44,651 bases of DNA from Bacteroidota bacterium (GCA_947476185.1 CANJPX010000025.1:1-44651), one strand, 5' to 3'; numbered from the stretch's first letter, positions 1 to 8,906 are shown. Notes: generated by a model from the sequence alone, not told the origin. Numbers and translations: made by a program.

Positions 1-23
1 ACCGAGTTAACCGATCTAGGCAT
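1..23 (-). CDS. rplT: Ribosomal protein bL20, N-terminal fragment cut by the window edge
   Basis: Read on the minus strand, the first 23 bases give ATG and then codons for MPRSVNS, the characteristic bL20 N-terminus; the rest lies outside the window. bL20 is an early-assembling 50S subunit protein. It follows rpmI by 110 bases in the usual thrS-infC-rpmI-rplT order. The spacer (24-133) is T/A-rich and shows no SD and no clear hairpin. The identification rests on only seven residues plus gene order. Confidence 0.85.
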
Positions 24-133
24 GTTGTTTTTTGTTTTTTGGTTTCAGCGTTCTTACAGTTAAAAGAAACTTAATACTGAGGACCTGGTTATTATTAGTT
101 AAACTGTATTTTAATCTTTTGTCGTTCAGAAAA

Positions 134-334
134 TTATTTTCCGATCGTTAACATCGCTTTTACGCGTGGCAAATCTGTAACATCTACAATTGTAGTACCT
201 GTTAAAGCACGTTTTGCTTTAGTAGATTTTTTAGTCAAGATGTGGCTTTTAAAAGCATGTTTTCTTTTTACTTTTCCTGTTCCGGTCAAAGAGAATCTTT
301 TTTTCGCTCCGGAATGCGTTTTCATTTTAGGCAT
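134..334 (-). CDS. rpmI: Large ribosomal subunit protein bL35
   Basis: A 66-residue, very basic protein of the usual bL35 length. It opens [14 protein letters not shown] and continues with the conserved [15 protein letters not shown] stretch, which is diagnostic. bL35 is a structural protein of the 50S subunit. The gene lies 49 bases after infC and 110 bases before rplT, so it is almost certainly cotranscribed from the thrS promoter. The ATG at 334 has no SD upstream (only a weak CAGTAAG), as is normal in this phylum. Confidence 0.97.
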   Translation of the reverse strand: MPKMKTHSGAKKRFSLTGTGKVKRKHAFKSHILTKKSTKAKRALTGTTIVDVTDLPRVKAMLTIGK

Positions 335-383
335 CTTACTGATTTATTGATTAAAAATTAAATATTAAAAATTGCAAAATTGT

Positions 384-1037
384 CTATTTCTTTTTTGGTG
401 CAATCACCATTATCATTTTCTTTCCTTCTAAAACAGGCATTTGTTCTGGTTTTCCGTATTCTTCCAATTCACTAACAAAGCGTAATAATAAGATCTCACC
501 TTGTTCTTTAAATAAAATTGAACGTCCTTTAAAAAATACAAATGCCTTTACTTTTGAACCTTCCTGCAAAAATTTGATCGCATGATTTTTTTTGAAAACA
601 AAATCGTGATCATCTGTTTGCGGACCAAAACGAATTTCTTTGATAACTGTTTTCGCAGCTTTCGCTTTTAATTCTTTTTGTTTCTTTTTTTGATCATATA
701 AAAACTTTTTATAATCAACTACTTTACAAACTGGCGGAACGGCTGTCGGAGATATCTCTACTAAGTCCAAACCTGCTTCTCTTGCAATTTCTAAGGCCTT
801 TTCAATCGGGTAAACCCCTGGTTCAACGCCTTCAAAAACTACCCGAACTTCTTTTGCTCTTATTCTTTCGTTTATCGCATGAAGTTCTTCTCTTCTTCTT
901 TGTCCGCCTCTTCCAAAACGTCTATCAACGTTTGCTGCAGGAGCTGTTCCTGTTGTCGAAGTTCCCGGCTTTACAAATTTTCCCGGTGCAGGCTTATTAA
1001 ATTTATTGCCTGAATTGTTGTTAAATGGAGCTGCTAT
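384..1037 (-). CDS. infC: Translation initiation factor IF-3, probable AUA start
   Basis: IF-3 binds the 30S subunit, blocks premature 50S joining and proofreads start codons. The conserved core is clear: [14 protein letters not shown] begins the N-domain, [16 protein letters not shown] joins the domains, and [13 protein letters not shown] and the PKKK tail belong to the C-domain. The first canonical start in frame is a TTG at 770, which would remove the whole N-domain. Upstream, the frame stays open to an ATA at 1035-1037 placed 8 bases after AGGAGG, and an in-frame TAG overlaps that AGGAGG, so nothing further upstream can be the start. This gives 217 residues, with an N-terminal extension rich in Asn, Pro and Gly of about 50 residues before the IF-3 core. 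Starting infC on a rare codon is the known basis of IF-3 autoregulation in E. coli (AUU); AUA here is my inference from the sequence. Confidence 0.93.
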   Translation of the reverse strand: MAAPFNNNSGNKFNKPAPGKFVKPGTSTTGTAPAANVDRRFGRGGQRRREELHAINERIRAKEVRVVFEGVEPGVYPIEKALEIAREAGLDLVEISPTAVPPVCKVVDYKKFLYDQKKKQKELKAKAAKTVIKEIRFGPQTDDHDFVFKKNHAIKFLQEGSKVKAFVFFKGRSILFKEQGEILLLRFVSELEEYGKPEQMPVLEGKKMIMVIAPKKK

Positions 1038-1045
1038 AGCTTGTT

Positions 1046-1051
1046 CCTCCT
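1046..1051 (-). promoter_or_regulatory. Strong Shine-Dalgarno site of infC
   Basis: AGGAGG on the minus strand, 8 bases before the ATA that begins the IF-3 frame. I saw no comparable SD before the other genes whose starts I inspected (rplT, rpmI, thrS, clpC, gyrA, the band-7 gene and the T9SS genes). It fixes the infC start and probably compensates for the poor start codon. Confidence 0.85.
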
Positions 1052-1066
1052 AATTTTGTTAATACT

Positions 1067-3004
1067 CTATTTGTTAAACCTGTTCTCTATTTCTGTATTT
1101 ATGATCTTTGCAAACTCTTCTAAAGAAAAGGATCCTAGATCACCATCACCTTGCTTACGCACCGATATCTTGTTTTCTGCTTCTTCTTTCTCCCCAACAA
1201 TCAACATATACGGGACCTTCTGCAATTCTGTATCTCGTATTTTCTTACCTATTTTCTCATTTCTATCGTCTACGAGCCCGCGAATATCGTAATTATTTAG
1301 CGATTCTAAAACTTTTTTTGCGTAATCATTGAATTTTTCACTAATTGGTAGTACTGCAACCTGGTCAGGAGTCAACCATAGTGGGAATTTACCGGCACAA
1401 TGCTCAATTAAAACAGCAATAAATCTTTCTAAGGATCCAAAAGGTGCCCGGTGGATCATCACCGGACGATGTTTTTGGTTATCACTGCCGGTATATTCCA
1501 ACTCAAAACGCTCCGGAAGGTTATAATCTACTTGGATTGTACCCAATTGCCATTTCCTGCCGATCGCATCTTTTACCATGAAATCGAGTTTAGGACCATA
1601 AAAAGCCGCTTCACCCAATTCAACAACAGTTTTTAAGCCTTTTTCTGCTGCCGATTCGATGATCGCATTTTCGGCCAAGGCCCAATTTTCATCCGAACCA
1701 ATATATTTTGTTTTATTTTCCGGATCTCGTAACGAAATTTGTGCTGTGAAATCATTAAAATCAAGGGCTCTGAAAACATAAAGTACAAGATCGATAACTT
1801 TACAAAATTCTTCTTTTACCTGATCTGGGCGACAAAATAAATGTGCATCATCTTGAGTAAACCCTCGAACGCGAGTCAATCCATGTAATTCACCTGCCTG
1901 CTCATAGCGATAAACAGTACCAAATTCTGCAAAACGCAAAGGCAAGTCTTTATAAGAACGAGGTGATGTTTTATATATTTCGCAATGGTGCGGACAGTTC
2001 ATCGGTTTTAAGAAAAACTCTTCTCCCTCATGAGGAGTGCGGATCGGTTGAAATGAATCTGCTCCGTATTTTTCATAATGTCCTGAAGTAATGTATAAAT
2101 TTTTATTTCCGATATGAGGAGTTGCAACCGGCAAATAACCACTTTTTAATTGTTGCTTTTGCAGGAACTGAATCAATCGCTCGCGCAAAGCTGCTCCTTT
2201 TGGAAGCCACAATGGTAATCCCATTCCCACTTTTTCAGAAAAAGCGAAAAGTTCTAATTCTTTTCCAAGTTTACGATGATCCCTTTTTTTTGCCTCTTCC
2301 AATAAAACTAAATAATCAGTAAGATCTTTTTGTTTTGTAAATGTGATCGCATAAACGCGAGTCAGCATTTTGTTTTTTTCATCGCCTCTCCAATATGCTC
2401 CTGCGATATTCATTAACTTTGCAGCCTTTATGAAACTTGTATTCGGAATATGTGGACCGCGACACAGATCAGTAAAATTTCCTTGCTGATAAAAAGTGAT
2501 ACTTCCATCCTCTAAACCCTCAAGAAGATCGAGTTTGTATTCATCATTCTTATCCATGAAATAATTTACAGCATCCTTTTTTGAAACTTCAGTACGCTTG
2601 AATTCATTGCCTTGACGGGCCAATTCAAGCATCTTATCTTCGATCTTTTTAAAATCTTCCTGAGTGATTGCTTTTCCGCCTAAATCGATATCATAATAAA
2701 ATCCATTTTCGATCGGTGGACCGATTCCGAATTTTGTTCCGGGGTAAATTGATTCTAATGCCTCAGCCATCAAATGTGCTGAAGAGTGCCAAAATGTTGA
2801 CTTCCCCTCAACATCATTCATTGTTAGCAATACAAGTTTTGAATCTTCATTGATTGGACGCATAGAATCCCAAACAGCACCATTTACTTTTGCTGCTAAA
2901 ACATTTCTTGCTAAACCTTCTGAAATAGATAGCGCTACTTGATGCGCTGTAGTTCCTTTTTCGTATTCGCGAATAGAACCATCGGGTAGTGTAATTTTGA
3001 TCAT
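1067..3004 (-). CDS. thrS: Threonine--tRNA ligase
   Basis: Charges tRNA-Thr with threonine in the cytoplasm. It has 645 residues, the normal full length. Domains in order: a TGS domain (about 1-60), the N2 editing domain with [11 protein letters not shown] and the editing cysteine region CRGPH, and the class II catalytic core with the zinc-binding [11 protein letters not shown]. Class II motif 2 is around [13 protein letters not shown], and motif 3 is [15 protein letters not shown]. The C-terminal anticodon-binding domain is about 540-640. It heads the operon thrS-infC-rpmI-rplT and ends 29 bases before infC. The ATG at 3004 has only A-rich sequence before it, which is normal here. Confidence 0.98.
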   Translation of the reverse strand: MIKITLPDGSIREYEKGTTAHQVALSISEGLARNVLAAKVNGAVWDSMRPINEDSKLVLLTMNDVEGKSTFWHSSAHLMAEALESIYPGTKFGIGPPIENGFYYDIDLGGKAITQEDFKKIEDKMLELARQGNEFKRTEVSKKDAVNYFMDKNDEYKLDLLEGLEDGSITFYQQGNFTDLCRGPHIPNTSFIKAAKLMNIAGAYWRGDEKNKMLTRVYAITFTKQKDLTDYLVLLEEAKKRDHRKLGKELELFAFSEKVGMGLPLWLPKGAALRERLIQFLQKQQLKSGYLPVATPHIGNKNLYITSGHYEKYGADSFQPIRTPHEGEEFFLKPMNCPHHCEIYKTSPRSYKDLPLRFAEFGTVYRYEQAGELHGLTRVRGFTQDDAHLFCRPDQVKEEFCKVIDLVLYVFRALDFNDFTAQISLRDPENKTKYIGSDENWALAENAIIESAAEKGLKTVVELGEAAFYGPKLDFMVKDAIGRKWQLGTIQVDYNLPERFELEYTGSDNQKHRPVMIHRAPFGSLERFIAVLIEHCAGKFPLWLTPDQVAVLPISEKFNDYAKKVLESLNNYDIRGLVDDRNEKIGKKIRDTELQKVPYMLIVGEKEEAENKISVRKQGDGDLGSFSLEEFAKIINTEIENRFNK

Positions 3005-3060
3005 TTTTTAAAATTTGTCCAAACATCCAAACAAACGGACGCAGGTAATTAATAAGTTTG

Positions 3061-3091
3061 TAAAGATAATTTTATTATGTGAGAAAACAAG
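3061..3091 (-). promoter_or_regulatory. Bacteroidota-type promoter of the thrS operon
   Basis: On the minus strand CTTG is followed by 19 bases and TATCTTTA, close to the phylum consensus TTTG-N19-TAnnTTTG (one mismatch in each box). Transcription would begin near 3054-3057, giving a thrS leader of about 50 bases. The site lies between the broken secreted-protein gene and thrS. Confidence 0.6.
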
Positions 3092-3105
3092 AGGTTATTT
3101 ATGCA

Positions 3106-3566
3106 TTACTTTCCTGTAAAAGCAATCAGCAGTATAATACAAGCTTTGTGCTCTATTTCAGTATTACTTGGAGGTATTTCATACACGATAGAGTAGGTGC
3201 CGGCTTTAAAGGGCTCGAAGGTACAATTTCTACACGTTGAATCAATTGTCTTCACGCCTACTTTTACTTTTGGTGTAGATTTATCATAAACGCATATAGT
3301 AAAGGGCTCTTCAAAGGTTGAAGTGCAAAAAAATAATTTATATTTCTGTCCTTTGAAAGCAAGAAATTCAATAGACTTTTCTTATTCAAAAGGTCGAAGG
3401 AGAATTCAGTCATACTGAAACCATCATATTTATAAGGATAAGGTATTTTAACCTTGCTTTCTTCGATAATCTGAGAAATTTTATACTGAGAAAAGATCAA
3501 ATTGCTGGAGCAGACAAGTAAAAGGAGCAACACAAATTTTAAGTAAATGGAAACTTTACTTTTCAT
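3106..3566 (-). pseudogene. Frameshifted third copy of the small secreted paralogue family
   Basis: The reading frame opens with MKSKVSIYLKFVLLLLLV (signal peptide) and runs through PYPYKYDGFSMTEFSFD, matching the neighbouring paralogue (PKPYKYDAYVVNEFTFD). After the AAGAAAAGT stretch near 3380 the frame is lost and would end at 3264. In the shifted frame homology resumes at once (IEFLAFKGQKYKLFFCTSTFEE, then GTYSIVYEIP and ACIILLIAFTGK) and ends at a TAA at 3106-3108. Adding one A restores a 153-154 residue protein like its neighbours. The rest is well preserved, so the lesion is recent or an assembly error. The next paralogue ends 4 bases upstream. Confidence 0.85.
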
Positions 3567-3570
3567 AAAT

Positions 3571-4056
3571 TTACTCTTTTTCTTCTTTTCCGGCATATCC
3601 TATTAAAAGCACTACACAGCCTTTTTTCACTTTTCCGTCAAGACTTTTAGGGATCTCATATTCTATGTAATAATTACCAGGTTTTGGTGGCTGAAACGAC
3701 CAGAAATTATTGTCGACACCTTGGGAATTATCGTAAACTTTTGTTCTTCCTTTTTTTACGCGATTACTTTTGTCGTATATATTCATTTTTACAAGTTCTT
3801 CAAAACCTGAAGAACAAAAAATTAACCGGTATTTCATTCCGTTAAACGCAGTAAACATCACTTCCTGTTTTTTTTCCTTATCATCGAAAGTAAATTCGTT
3901 TACGACATAAGCATCGTATTTATAAGGTTTTGGTACATTCGGCTTGCAGCTCTTCATGATCTGCTTTGCCTTGCATTGCCCAAAAATATTATGGTTAGTA
4001 CAAATTAATATACTAACCATAATTAGAATTGAAAAAAAAACTAAACTTTTCTTCAT
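3571..4056 (-). CDS. Small secreted protein of unknown function, paralogue 2
   Basis: 161 residues. An N-terminal signal peptide (MKKSLVFFSILIMVSIL, ending near NIFGQ) predicts export to the periplasm or cell surface. I do not recognise a named family. It shares a pattern with the genes on both sides: two N-terminal cysteines (CKAKQIMKSC), then PYKYDAY, FTFDD, GMKYRLIFCSSGF, a stretch predicted as beta strands, and a near-terminal GCVVLLIGY. The spacing suggests a small beta-sandwich domain, but that is inference. The gene starts 5 bases after paralogue 1 and ends 4 bases before the broken paralogue 3, so all are cotranscribed with the lipoprotein gene upstream. Conserved cysteines could form disulphides. 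Confidence 0.8.
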   Translation of the reverse strand: MKKSLVFFSILIMVSILICTNHNIFGQCKAKQIMKSCKPNVPKPYKYDAYVVNEFTFDDKEKKQEVMFTAFNGMKYRLIFCSSGFEELVKMNIYDKSNRVKKGRTKVYDNSQGVDNNFWSFQPPKPGNYYIEYEIPKSLDGKVKKGCVVLLIGYAGKEEKE

Positions 4057-4061
4057 GAATT

Positions 4062-4523
4062 TTACTTATATCCAACCATAAAGATCATACAACCTGTAAG
4101 TTTTGCATTTGTGCTGTCAGCCGGAACGTCATAATCTACGTACATTTTCCGAGAACGCGGCGCATCAAAAACCAATTCTTTTTCACTATCCTTTGCATCT
4201 TTGTTAGAAAAAATAGCTTCTCTCTTTTTCACTTCTTTGTCTTTAGTGAAAATATTGATCTTAATCCCTTTTGGTAACCCGGAAGTATTGAAAACCAAGC
4301 GGTATTTTTCACCTATAAAAATCGGCACTTCAACTTCCAATTGTTGCGGTTTCTTCGTAAAATTTATTTTGGTAAATTTTTGACTGTCGTATTTGAAGGG
4401 CTCAAGTTTTTTCTTGCAACTTGCAGTTAAGGCTTTTTTATCGCAATTATCAGCTGTTTGGAGAGTGGTAAATCCAAAAATGAATAATAAACCAACTAAA
4501 CTTATATAGAATGATTTTTTCAT
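4062..4523 (-). CDS. Small secreted protein of unknown function, paralogue 1
   Basis: 153 residues with a signal peptide (MKKSFYISLVGLLFIFGF) and a mature part beginning near TADNCDKK. It shares the family pattern of paralogues 2 and 3: a cysteine pair (NCDKKALTASCKK), PFKYDSQ, GEKYRLVFNTSGLP, a beta-rich middle and GCMIFMVGY at the C-terminus, but it lacks the cysteine that follows KYRLIF in paralogue 2. It lies 31 bases after a lipoprotein gene and 5 bases before paralogue 2. No catalytic motif is visible. A structural or ligand-binding envelope role is possible but unsupported. Confidence 0.8.
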   Translation of the reverse strand: MKKSFYISLVGLLFIFGFTTLQTADNCDKKALTASCKKKLEPFKYDSQKFTKINFTKKPQQLEVEVPIFIGEKYRLVFNTSGLPKGIKINIFTKDKEVKKREAIFSNKDAKDSEKELVFDAPRSRKMYVDYDVPADSTNAKLTGCMIFMVGYK

Positions 4524-4554
4524 AATCTTAATTTTTTTTATAATATTTTTTTAA

Positions 4555-5433
4555 TTAGCCTTTAATAAATTTTTCTCGAATCTCTTCAATTTTCTTCGTC
4601 AAACTGGAAACTTCATCATCTGTTAATGATAATTCTACTTCAGTATCTTCTGATGCATTCGGATTGTTTTTTACAGAAGGAAGAGCATCATAAATTTGTT
4701 TAATAGAAACCATATCAGCAATTAATCCAGTAATACCGGCATCTTTTTTCTCTTCAGCTTTTAAAGCATTTATTATGCTTTCCAGAATTGTCATTTGTTC
4801 AGCCAATTTATTATTCAAGGCTTTATCTTTTCCTTTTTCATAAACTTTAGATGCGATATTCATACTTTCTACCCAAGCTCCTGAAAATACGATAGAAGTG
4901 ATCTGCTGTTGGTCATTTTCATCCAGATACATATCTGTCACCATTTGTAATTCAGCAATTATATAAGCCAAAGAATCTTCATTACTTATGTTTTTTTCAA
5001 AACGATTTGCTAAATTCCCTTGATCGAAAACAGATCCCATTCCGAGGTTGTCGGAAAGTTGACGACTTAGTTTCATATAGGTCATTGCTTCCTGATTTTG
5101 CTTGTTCAAAACGGCATACGATAAATCAGCGCTATAAACACCTAAGTTTATTGCCTTATTAATATTAGTGGTATATTTAGTAGCATCCTTGAAAGAACTA
5201 GTTACTCCACCTTTATATTTTAACCCCGATTTTTTAAATATGGAAGCTATTTGCAAAGGTGAAGGAAGTGAATATGATATTTCTTGTGATTCCACTGGCG
5301 CTTCAACAGTATCTACAGCAGCTGTAGTTATATTTTCTTCTTTAGCAGTATCACTTCCGCAAGCTGCAAAAAAGAGACTTGTCGCAAAAAATAATACAAA
5401 TTTCAGAGTGAAGTTTTTTTTCTTTAAAAACAT
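4555..5433 (-). CDS. Lipoprotein of unknown function, helical
   Basis: 292 residues. The N-terminus MFLKKKNF is followed by a hydrophobic stretch and a lipobox-like FFAAC-GS with Cys25 as the lipidation site, so the protein should be membrane-anchored. The mature part begins with an acidic, Thr/Val-rich linker, then is mainly helical with many charged residues and ends in a likely coiled coil (ELSLTDDEVSSLTKKIEEIR). I recognise no enzymatic motif. It is the first gene of a four-gene unit with the three small secreted paralogues, which suggests a shared envelope function. The only -10-like site upstream (TAGTTTAG, one mismatch) is weak. Confidence 0.8.
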   Translation of the reverse strand: MFLKKKNFTLKFVLFFATSLFFAACGSDTAKEENITTAAVDTVEAPVESQEISYSLPSPLQIASIFKKSGLKYKGGVTSSFKDATKYTTNINKAINLGVYSADLSYAVLNKQNQEAMTYMKLSRQLSDNLGMGSVFDQGNLANRFEKNISNEDSLAYIIAELQMVTDMYLDENDQQQITSIVFSGAWVESMNIASKVYEKGKDKALNNKLAEQMTILESIINALKAEEKKDAGITGLIADMVSIKQIYDALPSVKNNPNASEDTEVELSLTDDEVSSLTKKIEEIREKFIKG

Positions 5434-5523
5434 ATTTTTTCGATTAAATAGTGAGTTAATTACAATTTTAAATTTTTTCGATAGGCTAAACTACAAAAAA
5501 ATATCATTCTGAATAATTCTATC

Positions 5524-6795
5524 CTAATATTTATTGAAATTCGATTGTTTGTTATTAATAATGCCTAGTACTTTTCCCGTGAACTTTGTTCCTATGAAAG
5601 GTGTGTTAGCAGATTTCGAATGGATGTGTTTTTTTTCGAAGATCCATTCATGAAAAGGGTTAAAAAGCGTAATATTTGCTAATTCGCCTTCTGCAATTAT
5701 TGACGCCTTAAGTTTTAATATTTTACGTGGATTGGATGTCAAAGTATTTATTATTGTCTCCAACTTTATTTTCCCTTTATTTGAATTTATTAATCCAAAT
5801 GCGGATTCTAAGCCGATCATTCCGTTTGATGCATGGTCAAATTCAACATCTTTTGTTTCGATCTCTTGTGGTCTGTGATCGCAAGAGAGGGCATCAATAG
5901 TGCCATCAGCAATTCCTTTTCTTATTGCATCAATATCATCCTTTGTTCTTAAGGGGGGATTTAATTTGTAATTACTATCAAAGCCAATTAAAATACTTTC
6001 ATCCAGGGCGATGTTATAGGCATTTGCCGAAGCAGTAATTTTTAGTCCTTTTGCTTTTGCCTGTCGTATCAGATCAACTGATTTTTGTGTAGAAACATTT
6101 GTTATGTGCATTGCTGCATTTGTATATTCCGCCAAAAAAATATTTCTGTCTACCATTAATTCTTCTGCCAGTGCTGGTATTCCCTTTAATCCAAGCTTTG
6201 TAGAGATAATTCCTTCGTTCATTTTCCCATCGTTGGAAATCGATTTCTCATCGCAATGCGTAATAATCAGACCTCCGAAATTTTGTGCATAGAGTAGGGC
6301 TCTCATTAACAAACCGGAATTTGTAATAGACTTTTTATCATCCGAAAAGGCTACAGCCCCGGATTGTTGCATATCATACATTTCAGAAATATCCAATCCT
6401 TCCTGCTTGTGCGATAATGTCCCGATTGGATATGCATCTACTATTGAATTTGCTGTTTTGTTTTTGATATAAAGAACTTCTGATTTTGAATGTATTGTTG
6501 GGTTTGTTGATGAAACAATTGCAACTCCAGTAAACCCACCGTTTGCGGCTGCTGCTAGTCCGCTGTCTATACTTTCCTTGTGCTCAAATCCAGGATCGCA
6601 AAAGTTAACTTGCATATCCATCCAACCATTTGAAATGTGAAGATTTTCTGCTTCTATCGTTTTAACATTTTTATCAGGAATGATCTTTGACTTTATGGAT
6701 TTTATGGTTCCATTCTCAATTAAAATGTCCATCACTTTTCCATTGTGGACCGACTTAGAGTCAATGATGTGTGCCGATTTGATGAGTATATTCAT
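5524..6795 (-). CDS. Dihydroorotase-like amidohydrolase lacking key metal ligands
   Basis: 423 residues, the length of class I dihydroorotases, which close carbamoyl-aspartate to dihydroorotate in pyrimidine synthesis. The fold signature is clear: ISNGWMDMQVNFCDPGF, GAVAFSDD, GLKGIPALAEE, NPPLRTKDDIDA, DALSCDHRP and a GMIGLESAFG segment. The metal site is damaged. The HxH of DMHVHFRDPG-type enzymes reads Q-V-N, and the histidine of the HVST-type motif reads N (HITNVST). The D of FSDD, the H of ITHCDE and the D of CDHRP remain. Homologues like this, from memory, occur widely in Flavobacteria under the name dihydroorotase, and the non-catalytic PyrC' that supports aspartate transcarbamoylase is a precedent. 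It may be a scaffold, a divergent enzyme or a different hydrolase. It probably shares a transcript with the BatA-domain gene 38 bases upstream. Confidence 0.85.
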   Translation of the reverse strand: MNILIKSAHIIDSKSVHNGKVMDILIENGTIKSIKSKIIPDKNVKTIEAENLHISNGWMDMQVNFCDPGFEHKESIDSGLAAAANGGFTGVAIVSSTNPTIHSKSEVLYIKNKTANSIVDAYPIGTLSHKQEGLDISEMYDMQQSGAVAFSDDKKSITNSGLLMRALLYAQNFGGLIITHCDEKSISNDGKMNEGIISTKLGLKGIPALAEELMVDRNIFLAEYTNAAMHITNVSTQKSVDLIRQAKAKGLKITASANAYNIALDESILIGFDSNYKLNPPLRTKDDIDAIRKGIADGTIDALSCDHRPQEIETKDVEFDHASNGMIGLESAFGLINSNKGKIKLETIINTLTSNPRKILKLKASIIAEGELANITLFNPFHEWIFEKKHIHSKSANTPFIGTKFTGKVLGIINNKQSNFNKY

Positions 6796-6833
6796 AATTT
6801 TTCTATTTTACTACAGTACACTATGGTGAATTT

Positions 6834-8891
6834 TTATTTCAAAAATCTTAACAAAAGCACTTCTGTGGCCAAAAATAACAAAGCAAAAATAAGACAAAGT
6901 TTCCATAATTTTTTGCCTTGATCCAATTCTGTTAATGATTCGGTAAAACTTTTTGAATTCAGCTCCAAAATATTGAAATTCAATAAATTATATTTATTTA
7001 GATCAGTTCTTAATTCCTCGTTTTTCAGGCATGTTAAATCGGATTCTTTTCTGTTGAAATTAAAAGAAATACCATCAATTAATTCGCTGTTTGAGAAAAG
7101 GTTGTAGTTGTTCGCATCTAATATTTGATTGTGAATGATTATTTCTGTTTTTGAATCCAGAACCTTGTGTTCCGGAATAACATCGAACGCATTGTTTATT
7201 CCTTTGATATGAAAAACAATTTCTCCGCTAATAATTTTTTTGCAATCGATGCTTTCATCTTCACCAATTATGTAAAACAGCGGTCGTGAAATTTGGCTAT
7301 ACATTCCGATTTTGTATAGTGTAGGAACAAAAATAGCATGCTTTGCGAAATTGCTGAACTCATCTGTGAGTCCGACTGCCGAGATATATAGTTTTCCTTT
7401 TTCAACATCGTATTTACTCAAAAATGCATCACCGTTCTGAAGCCTTAGTAGATTCTCCTCGTTGCTTCTGGTCGTTTTTGAAAGAACAAAATGTTGATTC
7501 ACTTTTGGCAGGTCAAGGTTCGTGGCACTAAATGTTTTTTTGTCAAATACGTCTCTGTAAATAACATGCTCCAAATTGATCTTATCTACTTTGGTATTGG
7601 AGGTGTCGAGGCGTTCAAAATAGTTTGCCTTTATAGCAAGAAAGAATTCTTTATATGAGTTTAATTCTGTTTCAGAATTAGGGAAAACTAAAAGGCTTCC
7701 ACCATTTGTCATAAACCGCTTTAACTCTTGTCCTAAGCCTGATGAAATGGTTTTTAGTTCATTTAAAATAATTAATTTATTGTTTCCGAGTGAGGAATAG
7801 TCGAGTTTGTTTTCCTGAGTTTTGCTGTAAATGAACAATGAATCAACACCAAAAAATTTGTTCAGATAGGGGCTATCTGAATCGGTTTGTGAGCCATTGA
7901 TACATAACACCGGAATGTTCTTTGCTACTTCAAAACTAAAATAAAATTTATCGTCAAATGTTACAGGGAAGTCATTCAATTCTATCCTGCAATGTTGAAC
8001 GCCTGTTTCATTAGAGGCAAAGGAAAGTGTTACTTCAGTTTCTGAATTTTTATCAACATTAAAACTTGAAGGTGTTTTCTGAATACTATTAATAAAAAGT
8101 TTAATGGAATTGTTTTCCAGTACTTTATCCGAACTGTTTTTAATACGAACATGTAATTTTTCTACCTGGCCATATTGTCTTACGGGTGTTTCAAACCAAC
8201 AGGTATCAATATAAACATTGCTTTTTTCGGCAGCCTCAAGTGGAATAAAATTGAAAAGGATACTTGTATCATTCTTGATCTGTTCAATATTAACAACACT
8301 TTTTTGAAAATCTGAAATTATAAAAGCAGTTTTATTTTTGTTATCAAAGCCTTGCAGAAGGTCTGTTTGTCTCGAAGTGATCTCAGAAATACTGCGTGTT
8401 GCCGGACTTATCTTTATCTCATCCAATAATTCGATGAATTCTTCTTTATTAACCAAACGTTGATGTTTCCCTTCAAAATCGTTGGTAAGTAATTGAAATC
8501 GGTCAGTTGCTTTGTATGCAGAAACAATTTCTACCGCACGTTTTTTTGCTTCGTCTAACAGTGTTCCATTTTTATTTATTGCATCCATACTGAATGAATT
8601 ATCAATAAATATACTGATGGCTTTATCACCAATTATTACTTTCTTATTTACAACAGGAATGAAAGGCTGGGCAAATGCTAAAACAAGGAAGGTTATTGCC
8701 AAAATTCGTGAAGCAAGCACTAACAAATGTTTTAGTTTTGATTTCGCCTGCGTTTCTTGTTTTACCTCTTTTAAAAAACGGACATTACTGAAGTAAACGG
8801 TCTTAAACTTTCTAAAGTTAAATAAATGAATGATAACAGGAATTGCGATTGCTGAAAGTGCAAATAGAAATGCAGGGTAGGTAAAGCTCAT
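6834..8891 (-). CDS. BatA-domain membrane protein with von Willebrand A-like region
   Basis: 685 residues from the ATG at 8891 (a TTG codon precedes it directly). The N-terminus is the BatA/aerotolerance-regulator module: FTYPAFLFALSAIAIPVIIHLFNFR as the first membrane helix, a basic loop, and a second helix ending FAQPFIP. A von Willebrand A-like domain follows with ISIFIDNSFSMDA, a degenerate MIDAS (DxSxS seen as DNSFS) facing the periplasm. The middle is a long beta-rich periplasmic region, and the C-terminus has one more membrane helix (LCLIFALLFLATEVLLLRF). Such proteins are common near Bat operons in Bacteroidota, but their exact role is unknown. No MoxR or other Bat gene is adjacent. 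Confidence 0.88.
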   Translation of the reverse strand: MSFTYPAFLFALSAIAIPVIIHLFNFRKFKTVYFSNVRFLKEVKQETQAKSKLKHLLVLASRILAITFLVLAFAQPFIPVVNKKVIIGDKAISIFIDNSFSMDAINKNGTLLDEAKKRAVEIVSAYKATDRFQLLTNDFEGKHQRLVNKEEFIELLDEIKISPATRSISEITSRQTDLLQGFDNKNKTAFIISDFQKSVVNIEQIKNDTSILFNFIPLEAAEKSNVYIDTCWFETPVRQYGQVEKLHVRIKNSSDKVLENNSIKLFINSIQKTPSSFNVDKNSETEVTLSFASNETGVQHCRIELNDFPVTFDDKFYFSFEVAKNIPVLCINGSQTDSDSPYLNKFFGVDSLFIYSKTQENKLDYSSLGNNKLIILNELKTISSGLGQELKRFMTNGGSLLVFPNSETELNSYKEFFLAIKANYFERLDTSNTKVDKINLEHVIYRDVFDKKTFSATNLDLPKVNQHFVLSKTTRSNEENLLRLQNGDAFLSKYDVEKGKLYISAVGLTDEFSNFAKHAIFVPTLYKIGMYSQISRPLFYIIGEDESIDCKKIISGEIVFHIKGINNAFDVIPEHKVLDSKTEIIIHNQILDANNYNLFSNSELIDGISFNFNRKESDLTCLKNEELRTDLNKYNLLNFNILELNSKSFTESLTELDQGKKLWKLCLIFALLFLATEVLLLRFLK

Positions 8892-8898
8892 CAAAGCC

Positions 8899-8906
8899 CA
8901 AAGATA
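8899..8906 (-). promoter_or_regulatory. Candidate -7 box just upstream of the BatA-domain gene
   Basis: TATCTTTG on the minus strand matches TAnnTTTG exactly and ends 7 bases before the ATG at 8891, which would give a leader of only a few bases. No good TTTG lies 19 bases upstream, so this is tentative. Confidence 0.35.

Noticed and set aside
384-770. A shorter infC starting at the TTG at 770
   Set aside because: It would remove the conserved IF-3 N-domain, whose sequence is plainly encoded upstream to 1037.
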